Notes: generated from the letters alone by a model not told the origin. A stretch of 64,000 nt of DNA from Sepioteuthis lessoniana (GCA_963585895.1 OY757934.1:34063268-34127267); one strand, 5' to 3'. Shown: positions 11,735-23,795, counted from the stretch's first letter. Translations and numbers: made by a program.

Positions 11735-12085
11735 GTTTGTTTAATTAGAGAAATGAAAATCCCCCCTCTCTCTTGCAGCAACATGACTTCTTGTTGATTA
11801 TTGTTTTTATTGGAGATCCTCCGTGAAAGCCCCACCTACTTTTCCCATTAGAAATAGAAGTAAAATAATTTTAAAACTATGTTCAAAGTTCAATAAGTAT
11901 ATTTACTAAATTCGAATGGGTTGACTGTCGATAAAGTACAAAATATTCCAAAGTATAGATATAGATATAAAAGTATATGTGTCTATGTGCTTATACAATA
12001 AATATTTTATAAATACGCATTAATGTAAAAAAATTTTGTAAGCTATTAATATTCTCTTTTCTTTGAAAACACGCCAAGATCATAT

Positions 12086-12646
12086 TTGCCCCGTCGGCTG
12101 GGGCTTTAGAATTCACCGACTGCACCTCTGCAAGAGGGGTAAGAGCCCCCTCCCAACAAGTCCAGTTTATAACATTAAACAATCTGATGGTAAAGTTCCA
12201 GTAATGCTGGAGCTCTGGAGAACGCGAAGTACCTCTTCATTGCCATCGCTCCCAGGTCCACTCTGGCTCGGAGTGGTAGCACCTGATAGGGCCCTATCTA
12301 TGGGTCAAATAGAACTAATCTGCGTAATCATGCTAAACTGAACTGTTTAAAATAGAAATGTCTTTGACATTGAAATTGTACTACGTTAAAGTGAATTGTT
12401 CGAAATAGAACTGTTTTGACATTTAACCGAGAGTGAACAAAAACTATACTTATACTAAACTAAATTGTTTGAATTAGAATTGTTTGATTAAACTGAATAG
12501 CTTGAAATAGAAATATTGTTGACAATTAAACTGTGTACTTATGCTAAACTGAATTGTTTGAAATAGAATTGTTTATTTGTATAAAATTAGATTCGGCATT
12601 AAATAACCTGCAAGAATTGATATGCCATAAAACCCAAACACACAAA
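12086..12646 (+). repeat. SINE-like family B, copy B2
   Basis: Full family B structure with several internal tandem ACTGAATTGTTTGAAATAG-type units and the shared hairpin tail. Flanked by a 12-bp duplication, CCAAGATCATAT at 12074-12085 and CCAAGATAATAT at 12647-12658. Confidence 0.88.
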
Positions 12647-12658
12647 CCAAGATAATAT

Positions 12659-12700
12659 GTAATAACGTTTTTAGCATGTATGGGATTTCATTTGATCATA

Positions 12701-12734
<34 letters not shown>

Positions 12735-12915
12735 TGTGCGCGCTCGTGTGTGTGAATGCAAATATGTCTGTTTTAGTGTATGTATGTATATATGTATGTA
12801 TGTATATTCATAGATGTCAAGATGTGTTCAATCATGTGTATCCATGCATGAGTGGATAGTCGTATATTTATGTATAAATAAGGTGTATGTACATATATAT
12901 TCATCTGTGTTTATT

Positions 12916-13001
<86 letters not shown>

Positions 13002-14284
13002 TGTGTGTGTTATGTGCGTATGCGTGTGTACGTTATTTTAATGTAGTACACAATTTATAACGTTTAAACTTTCAAAGTAACAAGTCAATGATGAATTATT
13101 TGACAGAATGACAACGTTGACGTCGGTTTCATTTGCTGAGCACACCAGTTTATCTAAAATTAATTCCACTGGAATTACGTGTCAATCTTTTAATTCCGTT
13201 GCTATCATTTCCCTTTCTGTTTTGCTTGTAACCTAAATAGGCGACCAGAATTTATTTGGATAATTTCGGCTTCTTCAGAGGAAAAAGAAAAGTTTTTATC
13301 TCAGCAAGTGTTGTTTTCTTGGCCGAAAATAGAATGCAAATTCGGAAGCGGGGAGGAATGTATTTAAAAACGTGTTCCTTTTCAGCAATTCGATATTCAA
13401 ACGACCATAGGTAATGAAACATATTTTTCTAGTGTGAGATCTTTAAACTACTAACTATCGCAAATATCAGGGAATGTCCCGAATTTTTCTGAGAACTATG
13501 AAAAAATAGAATTTGGGATCTGATTCATCGGTTTATTTATCCCCATATTCATTTATCACCATATCCATTTATCCTCATACCCATTTATCACTATACCCAT
13601 TTATCCCCTCGTAGCAAAGATAACAAATTTAGACAATTACTCGAAGAAGGTACAAATAGTCACGTGGATCTTCCTTGTCAAATTAGTTATTCGTAACAAA
13701 CTACACAAGATAAATATGAAGTGTAAAGTTGACTTGCATTATTCGAAAACTGATTTTTACCTGGAATTCGAACAACGATTTATCAAAATTAGTATGCCCA
13801 TGAATGAGTTTATTTGTTGCTATTTTATTTGTTTTGTTTTATTTTTTCTTTTTGTTGTTGTTTTTTGTCAACAATTTCAGAGTATAGAAATATTAATGTG
13901 ATGACCGCTGCAAAGTGGATGTTACCGAAAGAAAACATTTTCTTTGGCTATCCAACAGAATTGTTGCTTCTGTCTGTTAGAGTTCTTAATCTTCCTTAGC
14001 AGAGAGGAATTTCAAAGTTTTATTTAGACAAAAGTAAAAAAAAAAAAATTGGTTCCAAGTAAAATAACCTTCTTTGACTCCGCAGCAAATCTCAAAACGT
14101 AATATCTACTTTGTATTTGAAAAAGAAAAAAAAATTGTTTTGACGAGTTTAATGAGTGTCTTCGTTCCTTTAAGACTAAGTGCACGTGAATCTGCTTCTG
14201 TTTTGGATCAGTATCCACCCCCCGAACTTATGCTTATGGAAAATCTACGGTTATTTAAAAAAAGAGTTGGATGAATCCAGAGAT
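12659..14284. other. Non-coding stretch with microsatellites and a 17-bp minisatellite
   Basis: GT run at 12700-12732, then (AT)n/(GT)n at 12926-13012. At 13537-13608 an imperfect 17-bp unit containing CATTTATC is repeated four to five times. The remaining sequence is AT-rich with no recognised coding region; open frames at 13716-13999 are T-rich and unassigned. Confidence 0.5.
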
Positions 14285-14811
14285 TGTTACGAAGCTATGT
14301 AATATAATGGCGGAGGGATTTCGTTTTATATATCTTGCCTTTCGGTTTAGTTAGGATGAGAACCTTTCGCTTAGTGCATGGGTGAGTTAGGTGCAACATT
14401 AACGCAGGTATTCACGCGCGCACGGAGAGGATGTGTCATTCAGAGATGTCAAAATAAAAATCCCAGATAGGAATTGAGACCAGGCGATGTGAATGACGTC
14501 ACGCACCGGAAGCGTGGACAGAGATTTGAGAAAAAGCAGTTAGTTGAGTTACTGCCTCGGAAGAAGAAGATTGACTTTCGGGGCTAATCGAGGTCAGACG
14601 AATTTGTGCGCTACGGGCGCCGCGCGTTGGTTGGGTTGAGAGCTGACGATGGAAAAGCAGTCAGCATAGAAGGATTGTGAGTCTCTCTCTCCTTATGTCG
14701 AAAAACCTTTTAACTCAAAGGTAATAAAAAGTTTCGTTCATGAACTAAGAAGTCGTAAAGTTTCGTGTTTCGGGATTCCTATGTTCTCTCTATATATATG
14801 AGTATGAACAT
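14285..14811. promoter_or_regulatory. GC-richer promoter-like or LTR-like island
   Basis: Starts at TGTTACGAAGC and ends around ATGAACA. It holds a perfect CRE palindrome TGACGTCA (14494-14501), an ETS-type CCGGAAG (14506-14512), and near 14720 an AATAAA polyadenylation signal. TG...CA ends, promoter motifs and a polyA signal fit a solo LTR. I cannot see a clear target-site duplication, so a host promoter remains possible. Confidence 0.4.
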
Positions 14812-14865
14812 TCTATGTACATTTCACATATGCGTATCATGAATATGTTGCAGCTATAGCAGCTC

Positions 14866-16078
14866 GGAAGATTCACTCAATTCATTCGCATAAGAAAAAT
14901 TCCCAAATTTCTTGGGGAGATTCAGACTCTGATTGATAACAATTTCATCAAGACTTTCAGGGTCATAGGAGTGTCTGAGTTTCTTATCAGGTAGATGGGA
15001 CAAGAAGACATTTGCTATTTCTAATACATAAGATGAGCAGGAGCCAAGTTTTATTACAGGTCATGAAGGAGAAGAGGAAAGACTGTGCATCAAAACTTTT
15101 GAACAAACTCAAGCATCCCCTCCAATCAAGCTTTGGTTTGTCTCAGATGAGAACAGGGGGTGTCCTCGTGGTGTAATGGTTAAAGCGATGGACTGCAGAA
15201 TCGTAGTACGCGAGTTCGTACCCCAGTCGCGCTATTACGTTCACTTTCGGGCAAATACCCCTGGGAAAGGTATGAACCCCCTTATCCTCCCAGCTATGGG
15301 TTAAATAGTACCACTACTGTTCTTCTAGGAGAATAGATTTGGCATCAAATAACCTACAAAGGTTGATATGCCATTAAACAAAGAAATCAAACCAAACCAA
15401 TCAGATGAGAACAATTCCTGCCAGCATCAGATTATGAACTCCCAGGGCAACCGTTGACTTGCTCTGTCCCCACAAGATATACTGATAGTGATGAAAACCA
15501 AACTCCTAGTCCTCATCATGGTGTTTAGGGTAGTCACTAGCGATACTGACGTTATGCCTCCATTCATTTTCCCACATGGCCTCACTTATCACGGAGGCCT
15601 ACATCAAGTGACTGGAAGAGTTAGTACTTTCCTAGATCGAGAGGGTGGCTAGTGGAAGACCCCATGTCTGTCAACAGGACTCTGCGCCATGCCACACTGA
15701 CAGGAAAACCCAGTGCTAGTTGTTAGAAGATTTCTGCGACCACATTACCCCAACATGTGGCCGCTGAACTCCCCAGATTGTAATCTCCTTGGTTATTATG
15801 TATAAGAGACAGTTGAGTGAGAGATCAACAAAACTCTGTGCAATACCAAAGATGAACTGAAGGCAAGGATAACGGAAGCATTTAACGATTTATACAAGGA
15901 GATTATTGAAAATGCTGGTAGGAGATTCCAAAGTCATCAAGAGGCCGTGGTTAAAGCCAGAGGCGATTTCTTTAAAGAAAATCGAAACTAAAGTATTTCA
16001 AGATATTTTCATGTAATTTTGGTAAATATATCTGATAAAATGAGATATCTTCGTTATTTTCATTTTTGGCGTAGTTTA
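14866..16078 (+). mobile_element. mariner-family DNA transposon, copy 1 (degenerate)
   Basis: Transposase pseudogene in several frames: KLLNKLKHPLQSS at about 15090, then after a SINE GVVTSDGDVMPPFIFPHG (about 15520-15580), QDSAPCH (about 15677), DHITP/SPDCN (about 15740-15785) and the C-terminal KDELKARITEAFNDLYKE (about 15845-15900). QDSAPCH and SPDCN carry the second and third catalytic acids of the DDD triad. Numerous stops and frameshifts. Shared 3' sequence with copy 2 (GGTAAATATATCTGATA). The first catalytic block is not readable. Confidence 0.8.
15156..15400 (+). repeat. SINE family A, copy A3
   Basis: Full-length family A SINE inserted in the mariner transposase. A perfect 13-bp duplication TCAGATGAGAACA lies at 15143-15155 and 15401-15413. 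Confidence 0.95.
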
Positions 16079-16099
16079 TATAACAATTCTCCCATTGTG

Positions 16100-16147
<48 letters not shown>

Positions 16148-17084
16148 TTAATGTCCAGAGAGGATGTGTTTGGAATTATCCATATGGAGAATATATAAGA
16201 AATCTCATACAATTCTACTGGAGTGCTCAGTGTACGGCTATTAATATATAAATATATCAGAATATATATAAAAGCATTCACATACAGAGCGAATATATCA
16301 GTAATAATTTCTTAATATTTGATTTATTTTTTATAAAAGACTTTTCATTGTACATAGACAAGGATTTTTACTGTAAATAGACGACACGTTCATTCTTGGT
16401 TGAAGTGGCTGAGAGCCATGACACTTTGATCCTATATATGGTGTACATATACTACACTCTCATATTAGCAGAATTTACAGGCAGACAATTAACCATAAAA
16501 AGTAATTTCATTGATTTCATTAACAAAAGCGGATAAACCAAACCTTGTTAATAAAGAAACCAGTCTGGTTGCTATTGGAAACTAGTCAAATTTAAAAGAG
16601 AGAGGCCCCAAAATATCAATATTTCATTGTTTACCAGACGAAGCAGCCAAAAAATGTCAACAATGAACTGTGTTAAGCCGCAGAACAAAATGTTAAGACT
16701 ATTGTCATGTTTCGAACATGTTCAAATACTTCCATCTTTCAATACATCAAGCTATACAGAAACCTCATTGAATGCATCCCAAAAATCATGAGTAAAAATA
16801 TATGAGGGCAAAGAAAGGAAGAAAAGAAAAACAGCCACGAACGAAATCAACATCCAGTCTTTTCTTATGCGTACACGTCTATAGATTCTTCTAAAAGACA
16901 GTATCTTTTTAGTATTGTTAGAAAAAGACATTTGATCCCAAAACTCATTTGAAATCTCAATAACTTTCAGAATCCTTTATCAACATTTTCTTATTGTTTG
17001 TTTTATAAGTTGAATAAAATATTTTATTACTGATTAGATATACATGAGAATTTGTATGTTCATTTTTCATTGATTTCTCCGATG
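16079..17084. other. AT-rich non-coding stretch
   Basis: (TC)n(TA)n microsatellite at 16101-16145; otherwise AT-rich DNA with no recognised gene. Confidence 0.5.
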
Positions 17085-17250
17085 TTAGATTGCCCAGTCG
17101 GTTGGGGTTGTAGTATCCACCGACTGCATCTCCGCAGACGGGTAAATAGAAATTAAGATGAAACAGAACTGATTATTTGTACAAAAATGAATTTGGCATT
17201 AAATAACCTACAAAAGTTGATATACAATAAAACTCAAACAACCAAACAAT
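17085..17250 (+). repeat. SINE-like family B, internally deleted copy B3
   Basis: Has the family B start (TTGCCCAGTCGGTTGGGG) and the family B tail (GGCATTAAATAACCTAC ... GTTGATATAC), but the whole middle is missing. Confidence 0.8.
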
Positions 17251-17479
17251 CAAATCTGACGTTCGAATATCCTATGTTCCAATTTTCAAAATAATCAGAG
17301 CTCCTTTGTAAAAAGAAAGAATATTCAGTTGGACATCTCTACTGAGTAAAAACCTCTCTTAATGCGTGAAAAAGACAAAGACACAAAAGAAAGAAATTGA
17401 GAGAAAGAAACTAAAAAGAAAAGACGGACAAAACGAAGGAAAGAACAAGCAAAATGAGATTAGGGATTACATCCCTTGC

Positions 17480-17725
17480 CGGGAGACAAGTTATGCTATT
17501 TAGCGATAGGTGAAGCAAGGGGTCATTACTTCTCCAGTCAGCCAAATTATACTACTTATGGCCACTAGAGGGCGTTGCCAAAGTAGCATATAAAAGAAGG
17601 GTGCACCAAAATCAAATCCCTTTTTGACCTCGGCAATGCCTTGAAATACACCTGTTTCCTGTCTTTGTGCTCCCAGCAACCTAGAGTAGCTTCGCACACG
17701 ATAGCATTTCTTAAAAATGTAAGTC
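17480..17725 (+). promoter_or_regulatory. Promoter-like island: CTCF-type motif, TATA box, splice-donor-like site
   Basis: CCACTAGAGGGCG at 17562-17574 matches the vertebrate/insect CTCF core. A TATAAAAG box follows at 17589-17596, and a donor-like ATGTAAGT at about 17717. The spacing would allow transcription initiation about 30 bp after the TATA box and a short first exon. It could be the promoter of a host transcript or of an LTR. No downstream acceptor or coding exon is identified. Confidence 0.4.
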
Positions 17726-19022
17726 TTTATTCACTTCCATTCACTCTTACACGTACATATATAAAAAGATTCTATAACTTATACGAAAGGCTCTATCAAC
17801 CACATTAGGACATTTCTCTACATAACCTCTATATAACTTTTTAACTTTTCACCTCATTTTTGGACTTGTATTGCTCAGATATTAAAATGGTCGTGAATTG
17901 TTCTTGCATTATTCAGCTCAAGAAAATATTAAATCATAATTCATTTCCTCTGTTACAAGTGTCTAAATCGTCTTTTTTTTATCCATTTAATGTTAGTGAG
18001 AGTTAAGATACTCAAGTACGACAAACATACAAAGGAACCTCCCGCTACAAAATCAGCAAAATAAGCAAAATGTGAAAGAACAAAAAGCAAAAAACAAACA
18101 AACGAGAGAGAAAGAAAGAAATTAAACTATGAATGAATTCCTTTCTAATTCCCATAAGGCAGTGGCTGTCACCAAAATTACAAAAATGTCGTCTCACATA
18201 TTCTATTTTAATTTTCACGTTTGCCATTGTCAACCAATCCTACTTCTACTGCTGACAGCGATCCTCATTTCTGGCCTTGTGCCAAACTAAGCATAACTTA
18301 GTAAATGCCAGCTTCTACTGCTGATAGTTGCGAGATTCATTCGCTCTAACATCTGCTTCTCTACTTGGATATGGAAATTAATTGAAGTGAATGTGAGACC
18401 AAACAGCGATTGGCTTTCCCTCTCCAGTTTTACTTCAACCAATGATAAACTGCCAACTGGCACGACATGTGACAATTTCTTCATGGTAGTTTTTCATTGG
18501 ATGTCGCTGCATTCTTAAAGATCCGGATATGCGTTATCATATCCACTTTTTAGATGTCATCTTTTGTTTCAGGATGAGATGCTGTTTGTTTTAAGGAGGC
18601 CTGATCTGAAATTAACTCTTTTTTTTTAAAAAACTTTGTATGAAACATTAGAAATGGATGTTGGCGAGATGTAAGCGAGACTATCAAAAAATTATGCAAG
18701 TTCTTCTATTCTCAAAACTCAGAAGAAAACCAAAGAAAACTTAAACATTTGATTTGCTTTATTTACTTGATAAAAACACATACATATCGATAAATAAGCA
18801 AATGAATCTAATATCACAAATATTTGATTTAATAATTATACATACTGATTAGAAATGTATATAATTAACTGAGAAGAATTTATTGGTCAGTTCTCTTTGC
18901 ACGGCCAAACGGTTTAAGCCAGAACTACCAAATTTAGTATGCAAAGTTACTGAAACAGGGAGTTAAGTTTTTAAAATCTTTATTATTTGTCCCGAAAGGA
19001 GCTTTCATCAAAAGGAGTTTAT
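17726..19022. other. Stretch without recognised features
   Basis: AT-rich, no mobile-element signature that I recognise. Segment 18230-18490 is less AT-rich, with an unassigned 65-codon minus-strand frame. Confidence 0.4.
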
Positions 19023-19024
19023 AA

Positions 19025-19285
19025 CAATAAGTTTTGGCGAGCTAAGTCAAAGGCGACCAGAAGGCTCTCTTTTCAATTGCTACTACACCGAGGTGTAGGG
19101 GAAGGGCACTACTCCTTTTTCTGGATTGCTCCACTACCCTTGATACGTACCTTATATTACTGAGTGTTAAGCAAGGAGGTATCAAGTACCATTTTTAAAG
19201 TCTTTGGTATGAGGTTACCTGGGATTGAACCGAGGTCTCCCAGACCATCGGCGAACACTCTAACCACTTGGCCAATGAGCCGGTT
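19025..19285 (-). repeat. SINE family D, copy D1
   Basis: Minus-strand tRNA-derived SINE. The tRNA-like head lies at the high-coordinate end (complement of GGCCAATGAGCCGG and GATTGAACC: B-box type GGTTCAATCCC). The body contains AAGGATCAAGGGTA-type sequence and the 3' part the complement of GGCGACCAGAAGGCTC. It resembles D2-D7. Confidence 0.88.
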
Positions 19286-19289
19286 AAGG

Positions 19290-20062
19290 ATACAAAATTT
19301 CAATTTTTGATTTAAAAAAAAAAACAATAACCAATTGTCACACTAAAACAATGATTCGTTTAATCGAACATTTGTAATTAAATTTAAAGGTAGTTCTTCA
19401 ATTTAGATATGTAAAATAATCCCTTAATATTGCTGAATATCTATGTTCCCACTGATCTCTCCCCCTTCCCCCCACCCATACATCCGATGAAGATGTGGTT
19501 TCTTGTAACGTTTTGAAAAAATACAAACTGGAAAAAAAAAAAATTAAGTATCTCTTACTTAATTTCTTTTCGATATTTCTCAACAAAAGTTTGAAATCCT
19601 TCACAGAACAATATTATCAACTCGATAAGATAATATTAAAAAAATCTAATTGGTAAACTTTTATCACAGAGATTTATCTTTTATTAGATGCAAGAAAAAT
19701 GCACTTTTCATGGAAAATCTAATACGTATTAAAAAACAAAGAAAAAAAAAAGAAAACTTTATTTTGTCATTTTTGATATATAAAATAAATCCCAGATTTC
19801 TATAGCCCCCCCCATCACCCCCACCAAATGCAGGACTGTAATTCAAGTTATTTTGTCAGCAGTTTGTTTACTTTATCGCAAACCACGCCCCATTGATGCT
19901 AAAACATGGCAATCAAAATTATCAGAATTTAGAAAAAAATCTTTAGAAAATATGTAGTCTATTGAAAAACCACTCAAAATAAAAACAAAACAAAACAAAA
20001 AACAAAACCAAAAACAAAGACCAAAAAAGTATTTTCAGACAAAAAACATTTTTATTCAGTCT
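19290..20062. other. AT-rich non-coding stretch
   Basis: A-runs and C-runs, no recognised gene or repeat family. Confidence 0.45.
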
Positions 20063-20074
20063 AATTTATTTATT

Positions 20075-20633
20075 GCTCAGTCGGCTGGGGCCAGAGAATA
20101 CTCTGCATCTCTGCAGAGGGGTAAGACCCCCCGACTCAACGAGTGTCTTGGATATGACACTAAACAATCTGATAGTGAGGTTCCAGTAATGCAGGAGCTT
20201 TGGGGAACGCGGAATACTTCTTCATTGCCATCGCTCGCAGGTTCACTCTGGCCTGGAGGGTAGTACCTGATAGGGTCTTATCTATGGGTCAAATAGAACT
20301 AAACTGTGTCCTTATGCTAAACTGAATTGCTTGAAATATAACTGTTTTGATGTTTGAACTGCGTACTTAATCGAAACCGAATTGATCGAAATGGAACTGT
20401 TTTTGTATGCTAAACTGAATTGATTGAAATAGAACTGGTTTTGACATTGAAACTGTACTTACGCTAAACTGAATTGTTTAAAATATAACTGTTTTGACAT
20501 TCAACTGTGTGTAAACAAAAAACTTTATTTATACAAAACTGAATTGTTTGAAATAGAACTGTTTATATTTTAAAAAATGAATTTGGCATTATTAACCTGC
20601 AATGGTTGAAGTGCCATAAAACCAAACCAAACC
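20075..20633 (+). repeat. SINE-like family B, copy B4
   Basis: Full family B structure with about five internal ACTGAATTG-type units. ATTTATTTATT-type sequence on both sides is a probable target-site duplication. The tail keeps the TGGCA/TGCCA hairpin arms. Confidence 0.85.
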
Positions 20634-20706
20634 ATATTTATTTATTTATTCAGTATTCTTAATATAATAAATAAAATCCCAATCATTTGAAGTGACCGGA
20701 AGAGTT

Positions 20707-20937
20707 TAGGTTTGGTTTAATTTCGTTGTTTAATGGCATATCAACCTTTGTATGTCATTAAATGGCAAAGCCTTCTTTTTACAAAAACAGTAGCGGTATT
20801 ATTTATCCTATAGTTCGAGGGACTAGGGAGTTCATGCCTTTCCTAAGAGTATTTGTCCATAAGTGAACGTAAGAATGTGACTCGAGTTTCAACCACGACG
20901 ATATCACAATCCAGCAGGTTAGCCATTACGCCATGGG
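20707..20937 (-). repeat. SINE family A, copy A5 (diverged)
   Basis: Reverse orientation: complement of the family A tail (GGCATATCAACCTTTGTA), central region and tRNA-like head (complement near GCCATTACGCCATGGG). More diverged than A1-A4. Confidence 0.78.
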
Positions 20938-21019
20938 AACTTTCCCTAAGTTAAAATGCCTTAAAGATATAAAGAAAAACATTTCAGCTGATTTTTTAAG
21001 TCTTTTATTAACTACATCC

Positions 21020-21052
21020 TGTCATAGTATAACCCCAGTTATCTCTCCCGGT

Positions 21053-21118
<66 letters not shown>

Positions 21119-21182
21119 TAAAGATGGCTGTGTAGCTAAGTTTAATCCACAACGTCTCTTGTCTTCCTATAATATTACTCCA
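21020..21182 (+). mobile_element. 5' LTR of gypsy element 1
   Basis: Starts TGTCATAGTATAACCCCAG and ends CTCCA directly before the primer-binding site. Contains a (CA)n run (21054-21113) followed by AAATAAAGATGGCTG. It matches a second LTR at 30382-30563, which carries its (CA)n run at the same internal position. Confidence 0.8.
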
Positions 21183-21200
21183 TGGTGGCAGCGGTGAGAT
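21183..21200 (+). promoter_or_regulatory. Primer-binding site, tRNA-Leu type
   Basis: TGGTGGCAGCGGTG abuts the LTR. Its complement, CACCGCTGCCACCA, equals the 3' end of a eukaryotic tRNA-Leu(AAG)-type molecule including CCA. Minus-strand DNA synthesis of gypsy element 1 would be primed here. Confidence 0.75.
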
Positions 21201-21236
21201 GAAAATAGCCACAGCGGATAAGATAAGCGCTACCGA

Positions 21237-22930
21237 ATGAAAAAAAGAAAAAAAGCCAAAAATAGATACTGGACAATTAAGCTCGATTCGAAATCACAGA
21301 TTCTGGTCACTTTCAACTTTCTTTTTGGAAGGTATTGTTTCCAGAGAATGCCTTTTAGTGAAGCAAGGGGTGATATTCCAGGAGGTATTCCAGTAGAAAA
21401 TGGATATGATTCGGGGGAAATGTCCCGGTACATTAGGACTAATTGACAACGTCATAATATATGGCAGCACCAAAGAGGGTCATGACCGGAATCTACACAC
21501 ACTAATGAAGATTGCGCAGATTGAAGGGCTCAGGTTCAACAGTGATAAATGCACTGTCGACCAAAAGCAGATACACTTCTTCCAAAAACGGAATATACCC
21601 TGACTCCAAAAGGGTGGGGGAAATCAAAATGTTACCCATCCAGGAAAGCATCCCAGACCTACAAAAAATGATAGGGATCATCACCTAAATGGCACATTTC
21701 ATTCTGCATCTCTCTGATCTCTCATCACAATTGAGAGATTTACTAAAAAAGAATCTGAGAACTGGTGGACTGAAAGTTAACAAAAGTCCCTTCAAACAAA
21801 GACCAGATTTTAAAAGAAATGCTGTTGATTTTGATCATAAAAACAATCTGTAACCGAGGTAGATGCATCCAATAGAGGCCTAAGCATAGCTCTGTCGCTG
21901 GAAGGAAAATCCATCAGAATCTCTGACAGAAACAGAACGGAAGCTCCTAAATGTTGTCTTTCCGATCGTACATCTCGCAATCACAAGGCTCTGGTCATGA
22001 TCAACCTAAAAAAACTTGATTGCATCCCCTCTTGCATTCAGCGAATGCTATTACGCCTACAAGGGTTTGATAGGACGATTGTCTATCGACCAGGCAAAAA
22101 AAAAAAAAATGATACAAGTGGATGGTTTTTTAAGGCTCCCAAACAAGAAAGCAAAATAGACAACCTAAAAAACTTGATTGTATCCTCGCCTTGCCTCCAG
22201 CGAATGCTATTACGTCTACAAAGGTTTGATATGACCATTGTCTATTGCCCAAGCAAAGAATTGACTCTAGCGGATGGTTTTTAAGGCTTCCGAACAAGAA
22301 AGCGAAAGAAGCAATCAGAAGTTGGCAAGAATACGCGACCATTCTGGCTCTATCAGAATGAATTAGCCATAGAAAATGGGATCTTGATCAAGAGTGAGGA
22401 AATCATTATTCCAAAATCCATGCAAGAAGAGATACATCAGATCTGCCATGGACACGAGGAAATCAAGAAGTGCAAATTGAGAACAAAAAGCTGTGTGTTC
22501 TGGTTCAACATCAACCGAGGCATTAACAGGTTAATCCAGCTATGTAGTGTGTGTCACAAACACCATAAAATGCAGAGCGCTGGTCCCTGATGACACGTAA
22601 GACTCCAGTAAGACCATTGCAAATAGTGGCCACTGACTTGTTCCACTTTGATGGATCAAATTTGATTCTCATCGTCGATTATTACTTTGTGCTTTATTTA
22701 ACCAGGAAGTAATAAATACGACTAAGCAAATATTTGAAGAAAAAAGAAGAGTCCCGGGAAAGCTGATCATCGATAATTCAGCTGTATTTAAGCAGTTTAC
22801 AAAAGAATGGGAATTTGATCATCGCACATCATCTCCACATTACCTATCGTCAAATGGACTTGTAGAAAGCAGTATAAAGTCGATGAAATTTGTCAGGAAA
22901 AAGGCTAAATCTGTAATGAATAGAAAAATA
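21237..22930 (+). pseudogene. Gypsy element 1 pol: RT, RNase H, integrase (degenerate)
   Basis: In order and in shifting frames: RT motif FGRYCFQRMPF (about 21328) and LIDNVIIYGSTKEGHDRN (about 21437-21490; the DD of the active site reads DN). Then RNase H-like VDASNRG (about 21862); a tandem duplicated connection segment (LQRMLLRLQ...TIVYRP); an integrase zinc-binding-like region at 22384-22590 (CHGHEE...CSVCHKHH); and integrase core pieces TDLFHFDG (about 22632), IIDNSAVF (about 22770) and SSNGLVESS (about 22848). Multiple stops; not functional. Confidence 0.8.
22005..22285 (+). repeat. Tandem duplication of about 155 bp inside gypsy element 1
   Basis: The segment AACTTGATTG...TCTATCGACCAGGCA at 22005-22100 recurs at about 22160-22255. 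Both encode LQRMLLRLQ-type sequence and are followed by GGATGGTTTTTTAAGGCT-type sequence. An A-run interrupts the first copy. Confidence 0.8.
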
Positions 22931-22934
22931 AAAA

Positions 22935-23795
22935 CAAAATAAAAATAAATTAAAAAAATGCAGAAACTCCCAGAAGTCCCTGACAGAAAGTAGGGGCGAC
23001 GCATGTGCGAAAAAAAAAAAAAAAAAAAAAGAACCGTCACTGTAAAAAAAAAAAAAATACCCGCCCTTTTTCAGCAGTGACTGTTAGGTTGGAAGGACCT
23101 GTTCTCAGCTGCTGCTGGTGAAGGAACCATGTGCCCCCTTAGCGGTATGCTAGTTCACCCTTGCACCAGTAGCAGCTGGATCTGCTAACAGCAGCCGATA
23201 TTAAAAGCACCCGTGGAACTTATTAACCACCGGAGACGATTAGTGAATTTCAATGCCTGATTTGGGAAAAACGACGGTTCTCAAATTATCCAAGAAGACA
23301 TTCCTCGCTATGGAGTTGCCGTGCGAAGAAATTCAAAAGATACCTCCTCTCTCCGCTTGTCTTCCTTTTATTCCTTTGCAGCCTTCACAGACAAGAAGTT
23401 ATCTAGAAAATTAGGATAGGGTAAGAACCAACTAACATGGAGTCAGATAATAATAACAACACAAAAATATTGGGGGTATCCTCGTGGTGTAATGGTTAAA
23501 GCCATGGACTGTGGAATCGTAGTAAGCGAGTTCGTACTCCAGTCGCGCTATTACATTCACTTTCGGGCAAATACCCTTGGGAAAGGTATGAACCCCCTTA
23601 TCCTTCCGGCTATGGGTTAAATAGTACCACTACTGTTCTTCTAGGAGAATGGCTTTGGCATTAAATAACCTCCAAAAGTTGATATGCCATTAAACAAAGA
23701 AACCAAACAAAACCACAAAAATATTCCTGTAATCCAATAAATGGAGCAATGTAAAATGTACTAACAATACACAAAAAGAAGAAATATCAGCTTGT
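22935..23795. other. Unidentified insertion in gypsy element 1 integrase
   Basis: Separates the integrase core from its C-terminal part. It starts in A-rich DNA, has two long A-runs (about 23010 and 23045), then less AT-rich sequence with CAGCTGCTGCTGG-type motifs (23070-23400) and a GATAATAATAACAAC tract near 23446. A family A SINE is nested inside. No protein family recognised; the A-runs and AAT tail suggest retroposed sequence. Confidence 0.45.
23472..23713 (+). repeat. SINE family A, copy A4
   Basis: Full-length family A SINE flanked by a perfect 12-bp duplication CACAAAAATATT at 23460-23471 and 23714-23725. Confidence 0.95.

Noticed and set aside
21020-21182. Target-site duplication for gypsy element 1
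   Set aside because: The bases before the first LTR (ACATCC) and after the last (GATCA) do not match, so I report no duplication; the outer ends may be eroded.
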